This document shows, piece by piece, positions 49,400 through 58,056 of a stretch of DNA of 64,000 nt (within the stretch, counting starts at the first letter, position 1; each line of letters begins with the position of its first letter). The notes under the pieces are model-generated. The model made no database searches and was not told where the DNA came from. It saw only the letters and a list, made by a program, of their open reading frames with translations. This stretch comes from Centroberyx gerrardi (lineage: Eukaryota; Chordata; Actinopteri; Beryciformes; Berycidae). The DNA is taken from the NCBI RefSeq assembly GCF_048128805.1, contig NC_136016.1:15148676-15212675 (forward strand), written 5' to 3'. The translations under genes and the position numbers were made by a program.

Positions 49400-49467
49400 G
49401 TGTGTGTGTGTGTGTTTGTCCAACAGGTGATGATGGAGGGAAGTCAAAGACCTGCACCATCTGCTAA
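35615..49467 (+). CDS. pde6c: Cone cGMP-specific 3',5'-phosphodiesterase alpha' subunit (PDE6C)
   Basis: The protein hydrolyses cGMP in cone outer segments during phototransduction. Coding exons: 35615-36082, 37246-37398, 38641-38730, 39229-39369, 40059-40133, 40374-40438, 40763-40829, 41485-41532, 41883-42032, 42713-42856, 43483-43548, 43933-44088, 44511-44618, 45200-45309, 45434-45521, 45809-45909, 46238-46345, 46742-46805, 47544-47618, 47815-47898, 49062-49206, 49427-49467. All phases join to 848 aa (human 858). The ATG is in a strong context (CAACATGG). GAF-A ends with the cGMP-binding NKTGADAF...DE signature. GAF-B covers about residues 250-430 ([34 protein letters not shown]). The catalytic domain has His560 and His564 (HNWRHGFN), His600-Asp601 ([11 protein letters not shown]) and Asp721 ([15 protein letters not shown]). 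It ends in a CaaX box, CTIC. Intron 14 is GC-AG. PDE6C rather than PDE6A/B follows from synteny and sequence. Confidence 0.97.
36083..37245 (+). other. pde6c intron 1, no internal features recognised
   Basis: This is a 1.16-kb AT-rich intron with a short direct duplication near 36273-36320 (TTTTAGGCCAATATTGATCTAATTC repeated in part, TTAGGCCAATATTGAT twice). Nothing else is seen. Confidence 0.5.
37395..37480 (-). repeat. Dispersed fish repeat fragment at the start of pde6c intron 2
   Basis: CTGCTAACGGTCTTATCCAG, AGTCACTTACAGTGAGCGAG and CAGTGGGGTTTGAGTC follow the order of the common repeat also seen at 17600-17660 and 57275-57400. It begins almost at the donor (37399), so it abuts the exon. 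Confidence 0.55.
41663..41720 (+). repeat. T-rich dispersed repeat fragment in pde6c intron 8
   Basis: A T-run is followed by GAAGATTTATTTTTGGC and TTATTTTATAGATGC, the 5' part of the teleost repeat family more fully present at 25350-25515. It is preceded by CA-rich sequence at about 41569-41660. Confidence 0.5.
43085..43135 (-). repeat. Short dispersed repeat tail in pde6c intron 10
   Basis: GACTTTATTGATACAAAGGA followed by AAATTGTCC is the familiar reverse-oriented tail (CTTTATTGATCCC...GGAAATT) of a fish retroposed repeat. Only the tail is recognised. Confidence 0.4.
44085..44312 (+). repeat. Imperfect CAGT repeat in pde6c intron 12
   Basis: Beginning at the donor GTCAGTCAG of exon 12, several blocks of tandem CAGT (44098-44115, 44185-44215, 44276-44305) are separated by diverged units. 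The motif equals the CTGA array at 32683-33133 read on the opposite strand, but the two loci share no flanks. Confidence 0.6.
45310..45433 (+). other. pde6c: GC-AG intron (intron 14) of pde6c with an internal TG run
   Basis: The exon ends ...CAGACAAA and the intron begins GCAAGTCAA, with acceptor CTTCTGTAG at 45433. Only this GC donor preserves the phase (AA+G gives Lys before [12 protein letters not shown]). A GT four bases downstream would break the frame. GCAAGT is the usual consensus of GC donors. The 124-nt intron contains (TG)15 at 45331-45360 and a CT run at 45408-45421. Confidence 0.8.
47650..47702 (+). repeat. TCTCT pentamer microsatellite in pde6c intron 19
   Basis: This is a pure run of about ten CTCTT units. 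It is pyrimidine-only on the transcript strand and lies between exons 19 and 20. Confidence 0.85.
48917..48958 (+). repeat. CA microsatellite in pde6c intron 20
   Basis: A pure (CA)21 run, about 100 bp before the acceptor of the penultimate coding exon. Confidence 0.85.
49216..49246 (+). repeat. GATG tetranucleotide run in pde6c intron 21
   Basis: A short (GATG)n run immediately after the donor of exon 21 (49207). The intron is only 220 nt long and has a second simple repeat at its 3' end. Confidence 0.7.
49365..49426 (+). promoter_or_regulatory. pde6c: TG repeat beside the acceptor of the last pde6c exon
   Basis: A (TG) run of about 25 units with one GC interruption (49365-49414) ends 12 nt before the CAG acceptor at 49424-49426. 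The remaining tract is only TTTGTCCAA. The exon it controls encodes the last residues, including the prenylation box. Confidence 0.7.
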
Positions 49468-49760
49468 GTGGAACTTGGATCTAGTCTGGTGTGGTCTGGT
49501 TAGGTCTAATCTAGGCTATGCTAGTCTGTTCTGGTCCAGCCCAGTCACTTCTGGACTGGTCTGAATCTGGTCTAGTTGGATCTAGGCTAGGCTAGCTTGG
49601 TCTGGTCTGGTCTGATCGAATCCAGGCTAGTGTAGTCTGGTTCTGTCTGGTTGGGTCCAGTCTGATCTGGCCCAGCCCAGTTTGGTCTAGCCTACTTTAG
49701 TCTAGTGTAGTCAGGTCTGGTCTGATCTGGTCTTATCCAGTCCAGTCAGGATTAGGCCAA
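49468..49760 (+). repeat. pde6c: Degenerate GGTCT/AGTCT pentamer-rich pde6c 3'UTR
   Basis: From just after the stop codon, the sequence is a degenerate period-5 repeat of TCTGG and TCTAG units (for example GGTCTGGTCTGGTCTGATC) for about 280 nt. Nothing in the coding exon shares this pattern. It would form much of the proximal 3'UTR. Confidence 0.75.
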
Positions 49761-52700
49761 CCTAACCAAAGAGGGAAGAGTCAGAAACATCATGGAGAAG
49801 GATTGTTCTCTACGGGACTGTCACAGGAACAGAAGCCATTCGACTCTGAGGATGTGATGTATTTGAAACTTCCTTCTTCTTCATCTTCTTCTTCTGTTTC
49901 TTACAATGACAGACAGCTATAAACATTTGAAAAAGAATGTTGCATTATATATACAAAGACAACAGGCATTTCACTTCAGTCTGACAATTGTCATGTCAAG
50001 TTTTTGTCAAGTTTTTCTGTATTTTCAACGCTACAGAACCGATGGTCAGATAAACACAACACTGTAGCCAAGGCACATGTCTCAAATCTTATGGATTGAA
50101 ATTAAAATGCAGATACAAACTCCTCAATATAATAGATCAAATAGAATACTACATGTGATGCATGTAGGGTTTATACATGCCAAAGCAATAGTTTTCAGAC
50201 AGTGTTCCTGTTGGAAGTCAGTTAACACACCGTACTGTACTGTAGGACTGTAGATTGCACAATGCACTTAGCTGCCACTGTCATTGTTGGCAGTGGCAGG
50301 CCATGGATGGGGGGAACGAAGGTGGGCAGGGACAAAAATCAAGTAACTTTATACATATTGGGATTGGAGCAAGGGGTTCAAATGTGTTTGTTTCCTTTTT
50401 TGATTAACAGTTAAAGTAGTATGATGAGTTGTGAATTGAATTCTTCGAACACAAACTCAGTATTAGAGGGGAAACTGCAAGCTGATGAGTGACCTAAAGA
50501 AGGATCTATTAATGCTGTAAAAATACTTGAAGTTTGGATCACTTGCAAAACAGCTCCTATTGTAGCAAGTGACAACAACGCTCAATCAACAAGGGCTGAT
50601 GTACTCCACTAACAACATAGGCACTGATGAGGTGTGTGAGGGTATATTTATTTTAATATGCAATATATCTATATATTTTTTTGATTCATTGTCTGAGGAA
50701 CTATTTTGTACTTTGTCTTTATGGATGGGGAGTTTGAGACAAGCTTGGAGAGAGGGCGTTCAGTATCTGTGAACAAATGCATACTAAAATTCAAGCATCA
50801 GGTAAATGTGTGAATTCATTTGTTAATTTATTGTAAGCTTTGCTAAACACCTGTAAGCTGTAAGTTCTTTTTGTGTCCAATGGAAAAATACCTGGAAATT
50901 GTAATATGCATATTATAACATATTTATACCAATGTTTAGGACAAACTACAAGCCCATAATGATTCGCAAAAGATAACTACTTTAACTTGTGCATGACTGC
51001 ACATGAACATAGTTTACGACATAGCAATCGTAAAATGTAAATTATGTACACATTTAAACTTAAGAATAGCTGAAATGTAAAACAGATTTGAAGGATGTAA
51101 AAACAACCACTACTTGTTCTAAGGAGGCACAGTCAGCCAGACAAACAGGCTACAGTAGATCTACCTGTCCTGTAAGAAGATTTGATGGGATTTGATTTGA
51201 TTGTCAGCCAGCTTTTGAGATCCGCACAGCTTTAGACTTTAAATACCCTTCTTACAGAGAAGAGAAGGGCAGGCTACCAAAGCCTTATCATATCTGTGTG
51301 AGGGGATGGCTCTTGTGTTTGTTCTGTGGCAGCGAAGTCTTACCAGAAATACGGCATCATGTGACATGGTACAGGCCAAAGTTCTCGGCTTCTCTATTTG
51401 ATCACAAAGATTTTGTTTGAGGACTGATGAACTATTCTCTGATGCAACAGTGAGATAAAACACACACACAAAAATCTCCTAAGGGATGCCACTATTGTGC
51501 GATATCAATACTGGGTGAATTTCCCCATACTATCTTTCCATGTAAACCTGAATTATACTCAAACTAGATCCGTTCTGCCGTTTGAGTTGACGGTGAACCC
51601 CCTGCGGTTTCTGAAACACTTTTAGCAACATCCCTCCCAGGGTGAGCATTAAAGCATGAACTGTGACTCTCAACTTCCTCTTATGCAAGGTGTCACCGCC
51701 TCTAATCAATGGGACTTCAATCAAAGACCCTAATCCCATCAGAATGGCTTTGAGACAACCTGGCAACTCCCTTTCCTAGAACTGCTCCTTGAGGAGAAGC
51801 AAGGAAGAGCTGTTGTCACTGGAGCCAAAACTGTGCAAAAACCTTCACTGGTCCAACAACTGTGTCCCGAATGCCATGTTTTACTTGCTTTGTATGAAAT
51901 CACCAGATTGTAAAAAAGTCTTACTGCACATGTTTTTGTGTGTGCCCTTAAGAACTTTTATAAAAGTGGTTACACTACCAGTTTTGACTCCGGTGGTGAA
52001 AATGACACCTTGCTTTTCCTCATAGGAGCTGCAGGGCAGGCATCCTGGGTTAGGCCCAAAAATGTGGAATCATGGAAAAATGAGTTTTAATTAATCCCGT
52101 CTCTGGGGTATACATGTGTTGCAGTACCCTTCAGTCTGCGTACATTTGTGGGATACCAAATAATGTAACTAATCCTATTGAGCTGTCATTCAGACATTAG
52201 AAATTGATCATTTGACATAATGAAATTACCTCTACTGTATGTATGTATGTGTCATGAGATGTAATATGTGTAAGCAAATAAAAGAATTTATGGAGGTGGA
52301 AGTCCACTTACTGTTGTAGCTGCACACTTGTAAACAAACCTTTTTCTACACATCTGATGTTGCTTATCACACTCGCACAAAGATGCTACACACACACAGA
52401 CACACATGGAGGAACTGTGGCACATTACTTATTAGGGACACACACACACACACACACAAAGTTTTCTAGGGTAGATAAGGCAGAGAATGAACTTGAGGAA
52501 CCTTGGGCTTGGCTGAGACAGTGCTCGTTCTTACTCGTATATCGTGCGGGGATCTAAGTGGCTCCAAAGCTGGATGAGCCCCTGGGGAAAGAGGATCAGC
52601 GGATTGGCTCTGATCCTCTCCCGATACACCGTTGTCTGGCTGTGGTGTTTTCTGACCGTTCAACATCATGTCACGCTCTCTCCAGCTTCTGCACGCACAT

Positions 52701-53774
52701 ATCTGGAAACGGCATGGCGTGATGGCCACTGCACACAGTTGTTTATCACTTTTAAACCGGACAGACGCATTATTATACTTGTGCACTCAATCATACTTGT
52801 GCACGACATGGGATATTTGAAACACAGGACCATAGGACAAGCCCTATTATCTAACTTTTCCAGCTTGACAACCCTGCCTCACTATGACCATTCCCCTGTT
52901 CCCCTCACTTGCAGCCCCTGTGCGTGTGTGAGTGTGTGCACACAGTGTGTAGGTAATATCAGCAAACTGACACAGGAAAGTTAGGTCAAACATTTCAACT
53001 GAAAAACAGATGTCTACAATATCAGCAACTGATTGATTGTAAATGCAGACAAGCGTACAAGTGTAGCCAAGGGCCTAATCATATCTTGCAATACTTCAAT
53101 CGAGAAACAACAGAAGGTTGTTATTATAGAAAATAATGGAACGGGTACTTGAGTAGTAGGTACTGTTTACCACCTGTTACGCTTACATTGCATGAATCAC
53201 ACGGTAAATTGCTTCCCCTCAGAAAGAGAAAGTAAGAGAAAGAGGGTGAGAGTGAGAAGGGGAGAGACAGAGCACAAGGAGAAAGAGTAATTGTCTTTAT
53301 TTAAGCCAAGCTCTATAATCTCCCCGGTAACCTCACGCAGTTTCCCTCTCTGCAAGCTGAAGTCAAGGCAGGGCTGCAATCTGTCCTTGGCCAGAACGAC
53401 ATCTCCAGCTAATCCCTGTTGTCTTTTCTTGAAGGCTGAGTGCTGTCCAACCTCTTCACACTTGTATTAATAGCAAGGATGGAAATAGCGATGGAAGACT
53501 TCATCAAATTAGTATTGTTGCTATTTGTCATTGAAAGTTTACTCACATAGGAGTAATTATTAGATAGTATTTATCTAGAAAATTAACCAAAACTACATAA
53601 CAGATGAAATCAATAACAGATCATGACCAGGTTGGTGTATTTCACAATAAGAGCAGGTAACTCTAATGTACATGCAGTGTATTTTTCAAGTATTTATCAG
53701 TTATTTGTCGTTGTGACAGCAGTAGACATGAGAGAGATGAGACTCAGTGAGAAGTACATGGCAAACAAGTGATG
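49761..53774. other. pde6c 3' flank and spacer to fra10ac1
   Basis: ATTAAA at 50101-50106 and AATAAA at 52277-52282 are possible poly(A) signals for pde6c. Short CA runs lie at 52389-52408 and 52438-52458. Overlapping ORFs at 52466-52984 on both strands have no family resemblance. No exon is recognised. Confidence 0.5.
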
Positions 53775-53780
53775 TTTATT
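53775..53780 (-). terminator. fra10ac1: Poly(A) signal of fra10ac1
   Basis: TTTATT on the plus strand reads AATAAA on the gene strand, about 155 nt after the stop codon. It is well placed and is the only canonical hexamer close by. Confidence 0.65.
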
Positions 53781-53932
53781 TCTGTAGCCGGAATGGAACG
53801 TACACGGACACAGACACACACACACACATGCACGCACACAGAGGAAAACAAGAAAAAAACATCCTCTTTACAGTCAATGGTGTTGCGGAAGGAAGTGTAG
53901 TTGCGGCAGGGCTGTAGCTGGTGCCAGGTGAG

Positions 53933-55694
53933 TCAAAGGAACATGTCCTCGAAGTACTCATCAAACTCCTCCTCCCTGAACAGACACGGCAAAACAAAAA
54001 CACACCTAAAATTCAGCTTCTGCCACTGTGTACTCGTGGTGATGCAGGGTTAAATGATTGTTTTTGTATGGGTGGCCCCCGACTGTAGCCCTGGCAGTGG
54101 CAGCGCTATGCTCTACACGCTCGGCTACACTGGAAATTGATTCTCTAAACTTGAATTTTAAAGAGAGCAAACGGACCCACATGCCTTTGCAGGAACCCTT
54201 TGAAAGTGTTTCATTTCTGAGGTTGTTTTGTAAAGGCAGGTGGGGCAGCTAAACCTAACCCTAACAAGCAATGTTACTATTTTTCTACTGTTCATTTAGG
54301 CTGTTCAAAAACATCTAGATGAACACTTTTTATACATTAACACCTTTTCTGGAAATGTGAGATCTCCTGCTGCTTCCATTGAACTATGACATTATGATAT
54401 GAGCTTGACACGCTCTAAAAGTGCACCTAAAGGTAAAGTCTCCTTTTTTAAGAATTTGAGAGCACCCCAATCACTATATAACACACAGTGTAATTAAGGA
54501 ATTGGTCGTATATCCTTCTGAGACATGCATACTTGTATAAATTTCACCAGGGGGGACGGACCTCATGGTGAGCCAGGAGCTGGAAAGGCTTTACTGTCCC
54601 GCTAAAGGACACTTAAACACCTAAAGACAGCTTTGTGGAGGGGCTCTAAGTGGTCTATGTACTTTATAGGGTTCAGCGTCCTATGTAGGCTAAGTAGTCT
54701 GTGATGGTCTTACAGCAGCTCATTGGGTGTGATTTAATATGAACATTAGCTCTTAATCTCACCTTGACTTTTCCTCCACCGCAGGGGCGGGCCCTCGCCA
54801 GTGCTCCGCCTCTGATTGGCCCTCTGGCTCCTCCCCAGCCTCGCTGTCTGCTAGGAGAGGTTCAGAGAGCAGTCAGTCACGCCAGCATGAAACAACGATT
54901 ATGTCAACGAACGACCCTCATTTGTCAGTTTATATGTCAGGGTTCCCACTGTGGCTCTGATCTAATATTCAATGACTTTCCATAACTAAGTTGGAGCATT
55001 TCCACCATCTAAAACAGTATTCCTCCCTGGTTTGTTAATGTTGTTTTTCAGCTCAGAAAAACAGCTGAAAACCACCATCTAATGCGATGAATGCGCGAAA
55101 CAAGTTGGAAAATACATTCTGGTATATTCCTGTAAAGGGACCCATTTGTAAAATCCCTTGATATTGCCTGACTTCCCAAGAATTTATCAAACTCCCTGAC
55201 CTTCCCTGTTTGGAACGCACCTCTTAAAATCCCATGATATTCCAGGAAACCAGTGGGAACTTTAAAATGTGTCCAATTCAACCTTGAATAGCTGCTTTAA
55301 ATGTGTGTGTGAGCGAAAGAGAGAGAAAGGCAGTATTGGGGGTAGTGGTGGGAGGCAGTAGTGGGAGGCAATATTTGTGTGTTTGTGTGGATTCCAATGG
55401 ATGTTGAACTCAATGGCCTAACCTCTGGACAGAGAAGGGTCATTTTTATTATGTATATGTCCGCCCACACCACCCACCCATCCCTCCATCCATCCATCCA
55501 TCCAGACCCTGGAATGTGGCCTTCATCTTCTTAAGGTTACACAAAGAACGGGGGCACGAGGGCAAAGACATACTTCATTTTATATTGCTCACAAGGGTAA
55601 AGGAGGGAAAGAAAGAAAGAAAAAAAGAAAGAAAGAAAGAAAGAAAAGACAGGAAATAGAAAGAATGAAAAAAAGATAAATAAGGAGAGAAAAT

Positions 55695-55731
<37 letters not shown>

Positions 55732-55783
55732 AAGAAAAGACAGGAAATAGAATGAAAAAAAAAGATAAATAACGAGAGAAAAT

Positions 55784-55866
<83 letters not shown>

Positions 55867-58056
55867 TGAGTAAATGCAGGCCTGCTGTCAGTCTATTACT
55901 ATTAACTCCGGGGCTAATGGATGTGTGTTTTCCAGAGGGACAGTCGGGTTGTTTTCACTCTGAAAGTTTGGCCCAGAGGCCTGGGGGAGTAGATGATAAA
56001 CTGTCCAATGTGTGTGTGTCTGTGTGGTAAAATAGTGTGTGAGTGTGTGTGAGTGTGTGTGTGTGTTAGGGAGGTTATGAAGGCTACCTTTGTCCGAGTC
56101 CTGCGACTCGTCTGAGCTGCTGGAGGAGGAGGAGTGATCTGTGGAGAGAGGAGAGGAAGACAGAGCGATAAACAGAGTTATAAAATAAACTACGCTTTAC
56201 CGTAAAGGGAAAAGTGCAAAATAATGGCGTCAAAGACAAATGAAAAATAAAAACGGTATCGCTTCCAAGAACTTAACGTGAAATAGAACAGGCTGTTCCC
56301 CTCTCACTCGATTACTGCCTTGAAATTAATGAGGCCTTTTACTTTGTTAAGAGAGGAGAGGAGAGGAGAGGAGAGGAGAGGAGAGGAGAGGAGAGGAGTG
56401 GAGGGGAGAGGAGAGGAGAGGAGGGGAGAGGAGAGGAGAGGAGAGGAGAGGAGAGGAGAGGAGGGGAGGGGAGAGGAGAGGAGAGGAGGGGAGAGGAGGG
56501 GAGAGGAGAGGAGAGGAGGGGAGAGGAGAGGAGAGGAGAGGAGAGGAGTGGAGAGGAGAGGAGAGGAGAGAAGAGGAGAGGAGAGGAGAGGAGAGGAGAG
56601 GAGAAGAGAAGCTGTGTGGTTTCACCTCTGTGCCGCTTGTGTTTGTGCTTCTTAGAGTGGGAAGACGACTTGGATCTCCTCTTCTTGTTCTTCTTCTGTG
56701 GTGGTTCCTCGTTCTCCTCTGAACCCCTCGTGGTCTTCTTCTTTGCTTTCACCTCTCTCCTCCTAAAAACACATATTGAGTTACGTTCACAGTGTCAATG
56801 AGTATACGACAACTCCACGCCCAGAAATACTGCTTGAAACCCGTCATGTTCAAAGGCATTTTCAGAGGTACATGAATGATTCTTGGCTAAAATTTTGAAT
56901 GGATGAAGACATTCTAGACATGTTGTTATGAAGCCTAACGGTGTGAAAGGTCTGGGAAGGTTTCAAAAATGTATGATCATGTCATAAATGTATAACCTGA
57001 TGGGCAAAAAGAGTGTTGGCTTACTTGTGGTGGTAGTTGAGTTTGAAGGAGCATTCAGGGCATAGTCCTAGCAAAGAGAGCGCCAGACAATATGGCATCA
57101 TCATCATCGTCATCACTTTGGCACATATATTGTTTATTATTTGTAGTAGTATTGCTGTTGTTGTTATTGTTATCATTATAGCTATAATCAGAGTGCTATA
57201 ATTTTGACCTTTGCACTCCTTATGACTGGTTGATTGTAATGTTGCTGAACTGGTAAATGAAGCTTATTCTACAGTTGCAGTCACTGTAAGTTGCTCTAAA
57301 TAGGAGCATCAGCTAAATGTCTAAGATGTAAATGTAAATCTCTAATTTATTTAAATGGCAGCTGATGCTCTCACCCAGAACAACTTATAGTAAGAACCAC
57401 AGTAGAATAAAATTAAATACATAAATCGCCAACTCTACAAGCAGCTAACAGTAAGAAGTACAAAGGTCAAAGCGACAGCACCCTGACAGGAGTTGTAACA
57501 AGTTTCCTGTGTCCCTGCAATGGCCGTGCATAATAAAGACGAGCTCGCTTGAGACGTTAAGAGCCAGGCGGGAAAATATTCTTTTGACAAGACAGGGGCA
57601 GGATTAGGGGCAAGCTGGGGAAGAAGGTGGAGAGGGGGAGGTGAAGTGGTCCTTGAAGAGATGAGGACATGAGGATGAGCAGAAAGAATTCGTCTGGATC
57701 CGACCTGTTGCACTAGCTTGTTAAAACCGCCTGTCATTTCCTGCTTGACTAAGTTCACTATGACTGGTGGGTCTTCCAATTATGGTAATTATTCTAACAG
57801 GATTGTCTACAGTATGATACCTGAAGGAGGATTATTATGCACTGAGTCTTAGGCAGGAGCCTCCACCCAGACACAGTCACAGTCACTCACTCACTCCTTT
57901 TAAGAATGATCTGAGAAAATTGAAAGATAATTTGTGGCTTACTGAGTTTGACCAGTGCGTTCCTCTTCTCTCCCTGTTCCACGTAGGCAAAGTTCACCTC
58001 CCAGCTCTTTAGGCCGTCCTGCTTCTCACAACGCTTGTTACCGCACTGGAACTGAC
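53933..58056 (-). CDS. fra10ac1: FRA10AC1 nuclear protein, C-terminal six exons (partial)
   Basis: FRA10AC1 is a conserved nuclear protein linked to splicing. In humans its 5'UTR CGG repeat underlies fragile site FRA10A. Minus-strand exons seen: 58056-57943, 57067-57025, 56762-56626, 56138-56088, 54850-54763, 53975-53933, all phase-consistent (476 nt). The first carries the conserved CGNKRCEKQDGLKSWEVNF and EKRNALVKL. The second has LCPECSFKLNYHHK, whose Cys pair completes a CxxxxC...CxxC zinc-ribbon-like set. Then come a Lys/Arg-rich basic stretch (KKNKKRRSKSSSHSKKHKHK), a Ser run (HSSSSSSSDESQDSD) and an acidic tail ending EEEFDEYFEDMFL, near-identical to the human end. The conserved N-terminal half is not found up to 64000, so its exons lie further along. 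The gene is convergent with pde6c, as in human. Confidence 0.93.
55603..55863. repeat. Duplicated purine-rich repeat unit with GA runs, fra10ac1 intron
   Basis: A unit of GAAAGAAAAGACAGGAAATAGAA, AAAAAGATAAATAA, GAGAGAAAATACA and (GA)n occurs twice in tandem, about 55640-55735 and 55731-55863. The second GA run is about 36 dinucleotides long. It lies between the fourth and fifth recognised exons. Confidence 0.8.
56350..56612. repeat. GAGAG/GAGGG pentamer array, fra10ac1 intron
   Basis: About 50 AGGAG units span 260 bp. Interruptions (GTGGAGGGG, GGGAGGGG) recur in a pattern suggesting duplicated blocks. In the fra10ac1 transcript this is a long (CCTCT)n pyrimidine tract that begins only about 15 nt after the donor at 56625. 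The long Pro/Ser/Leu reading frames across it are artefacts. Confidence 0.9.
57275..57400. repeat. Inverted pair of a dispersed fish repeat tail, fra10ac1 intron
   Basis: GTAAGTTGCTCTAAATAGGA, GCATCAGCTAAATGTCTAA and ATGTAAATGTAAAT (57287-57338) are followed directly by an inverted diverged copy, AAATGGCAGCTGATGCTC and ACAACTTATAGTAAG (57352-57395). The family usually reads TAAGTCGCTCTGGATAAGAG then CATCTGCTAAATGAC. Confidence 0.65.

Noticed and set aside
52466-52984. ORFs of 106 and 146 codons on opposite strands between pde6c and fra10ac1
   Set aside because: Neither shows family resemblance, splice context or a signal peptide. Overlap on both strands suggests chance in a GC-richer patch.
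55575-55789. Minus-strand Ser/Leu/Phe-rich ORFs resembling membrane proteins
   Set aside because: The hydrophobic pattern comes from translating a GA/AAAG simple repeat. No start context or conservation is evident.
56320-56752. ORFs of 92-137 codons with Arg/Glu/Gly or Pro/Ser/Leu repeats
   Set aside because: They run through the AGGAG pentamer array. Only the part on the minus strand from 56762 to 56626 is a real fra10ac1 exon, and the extension into the array is intron.
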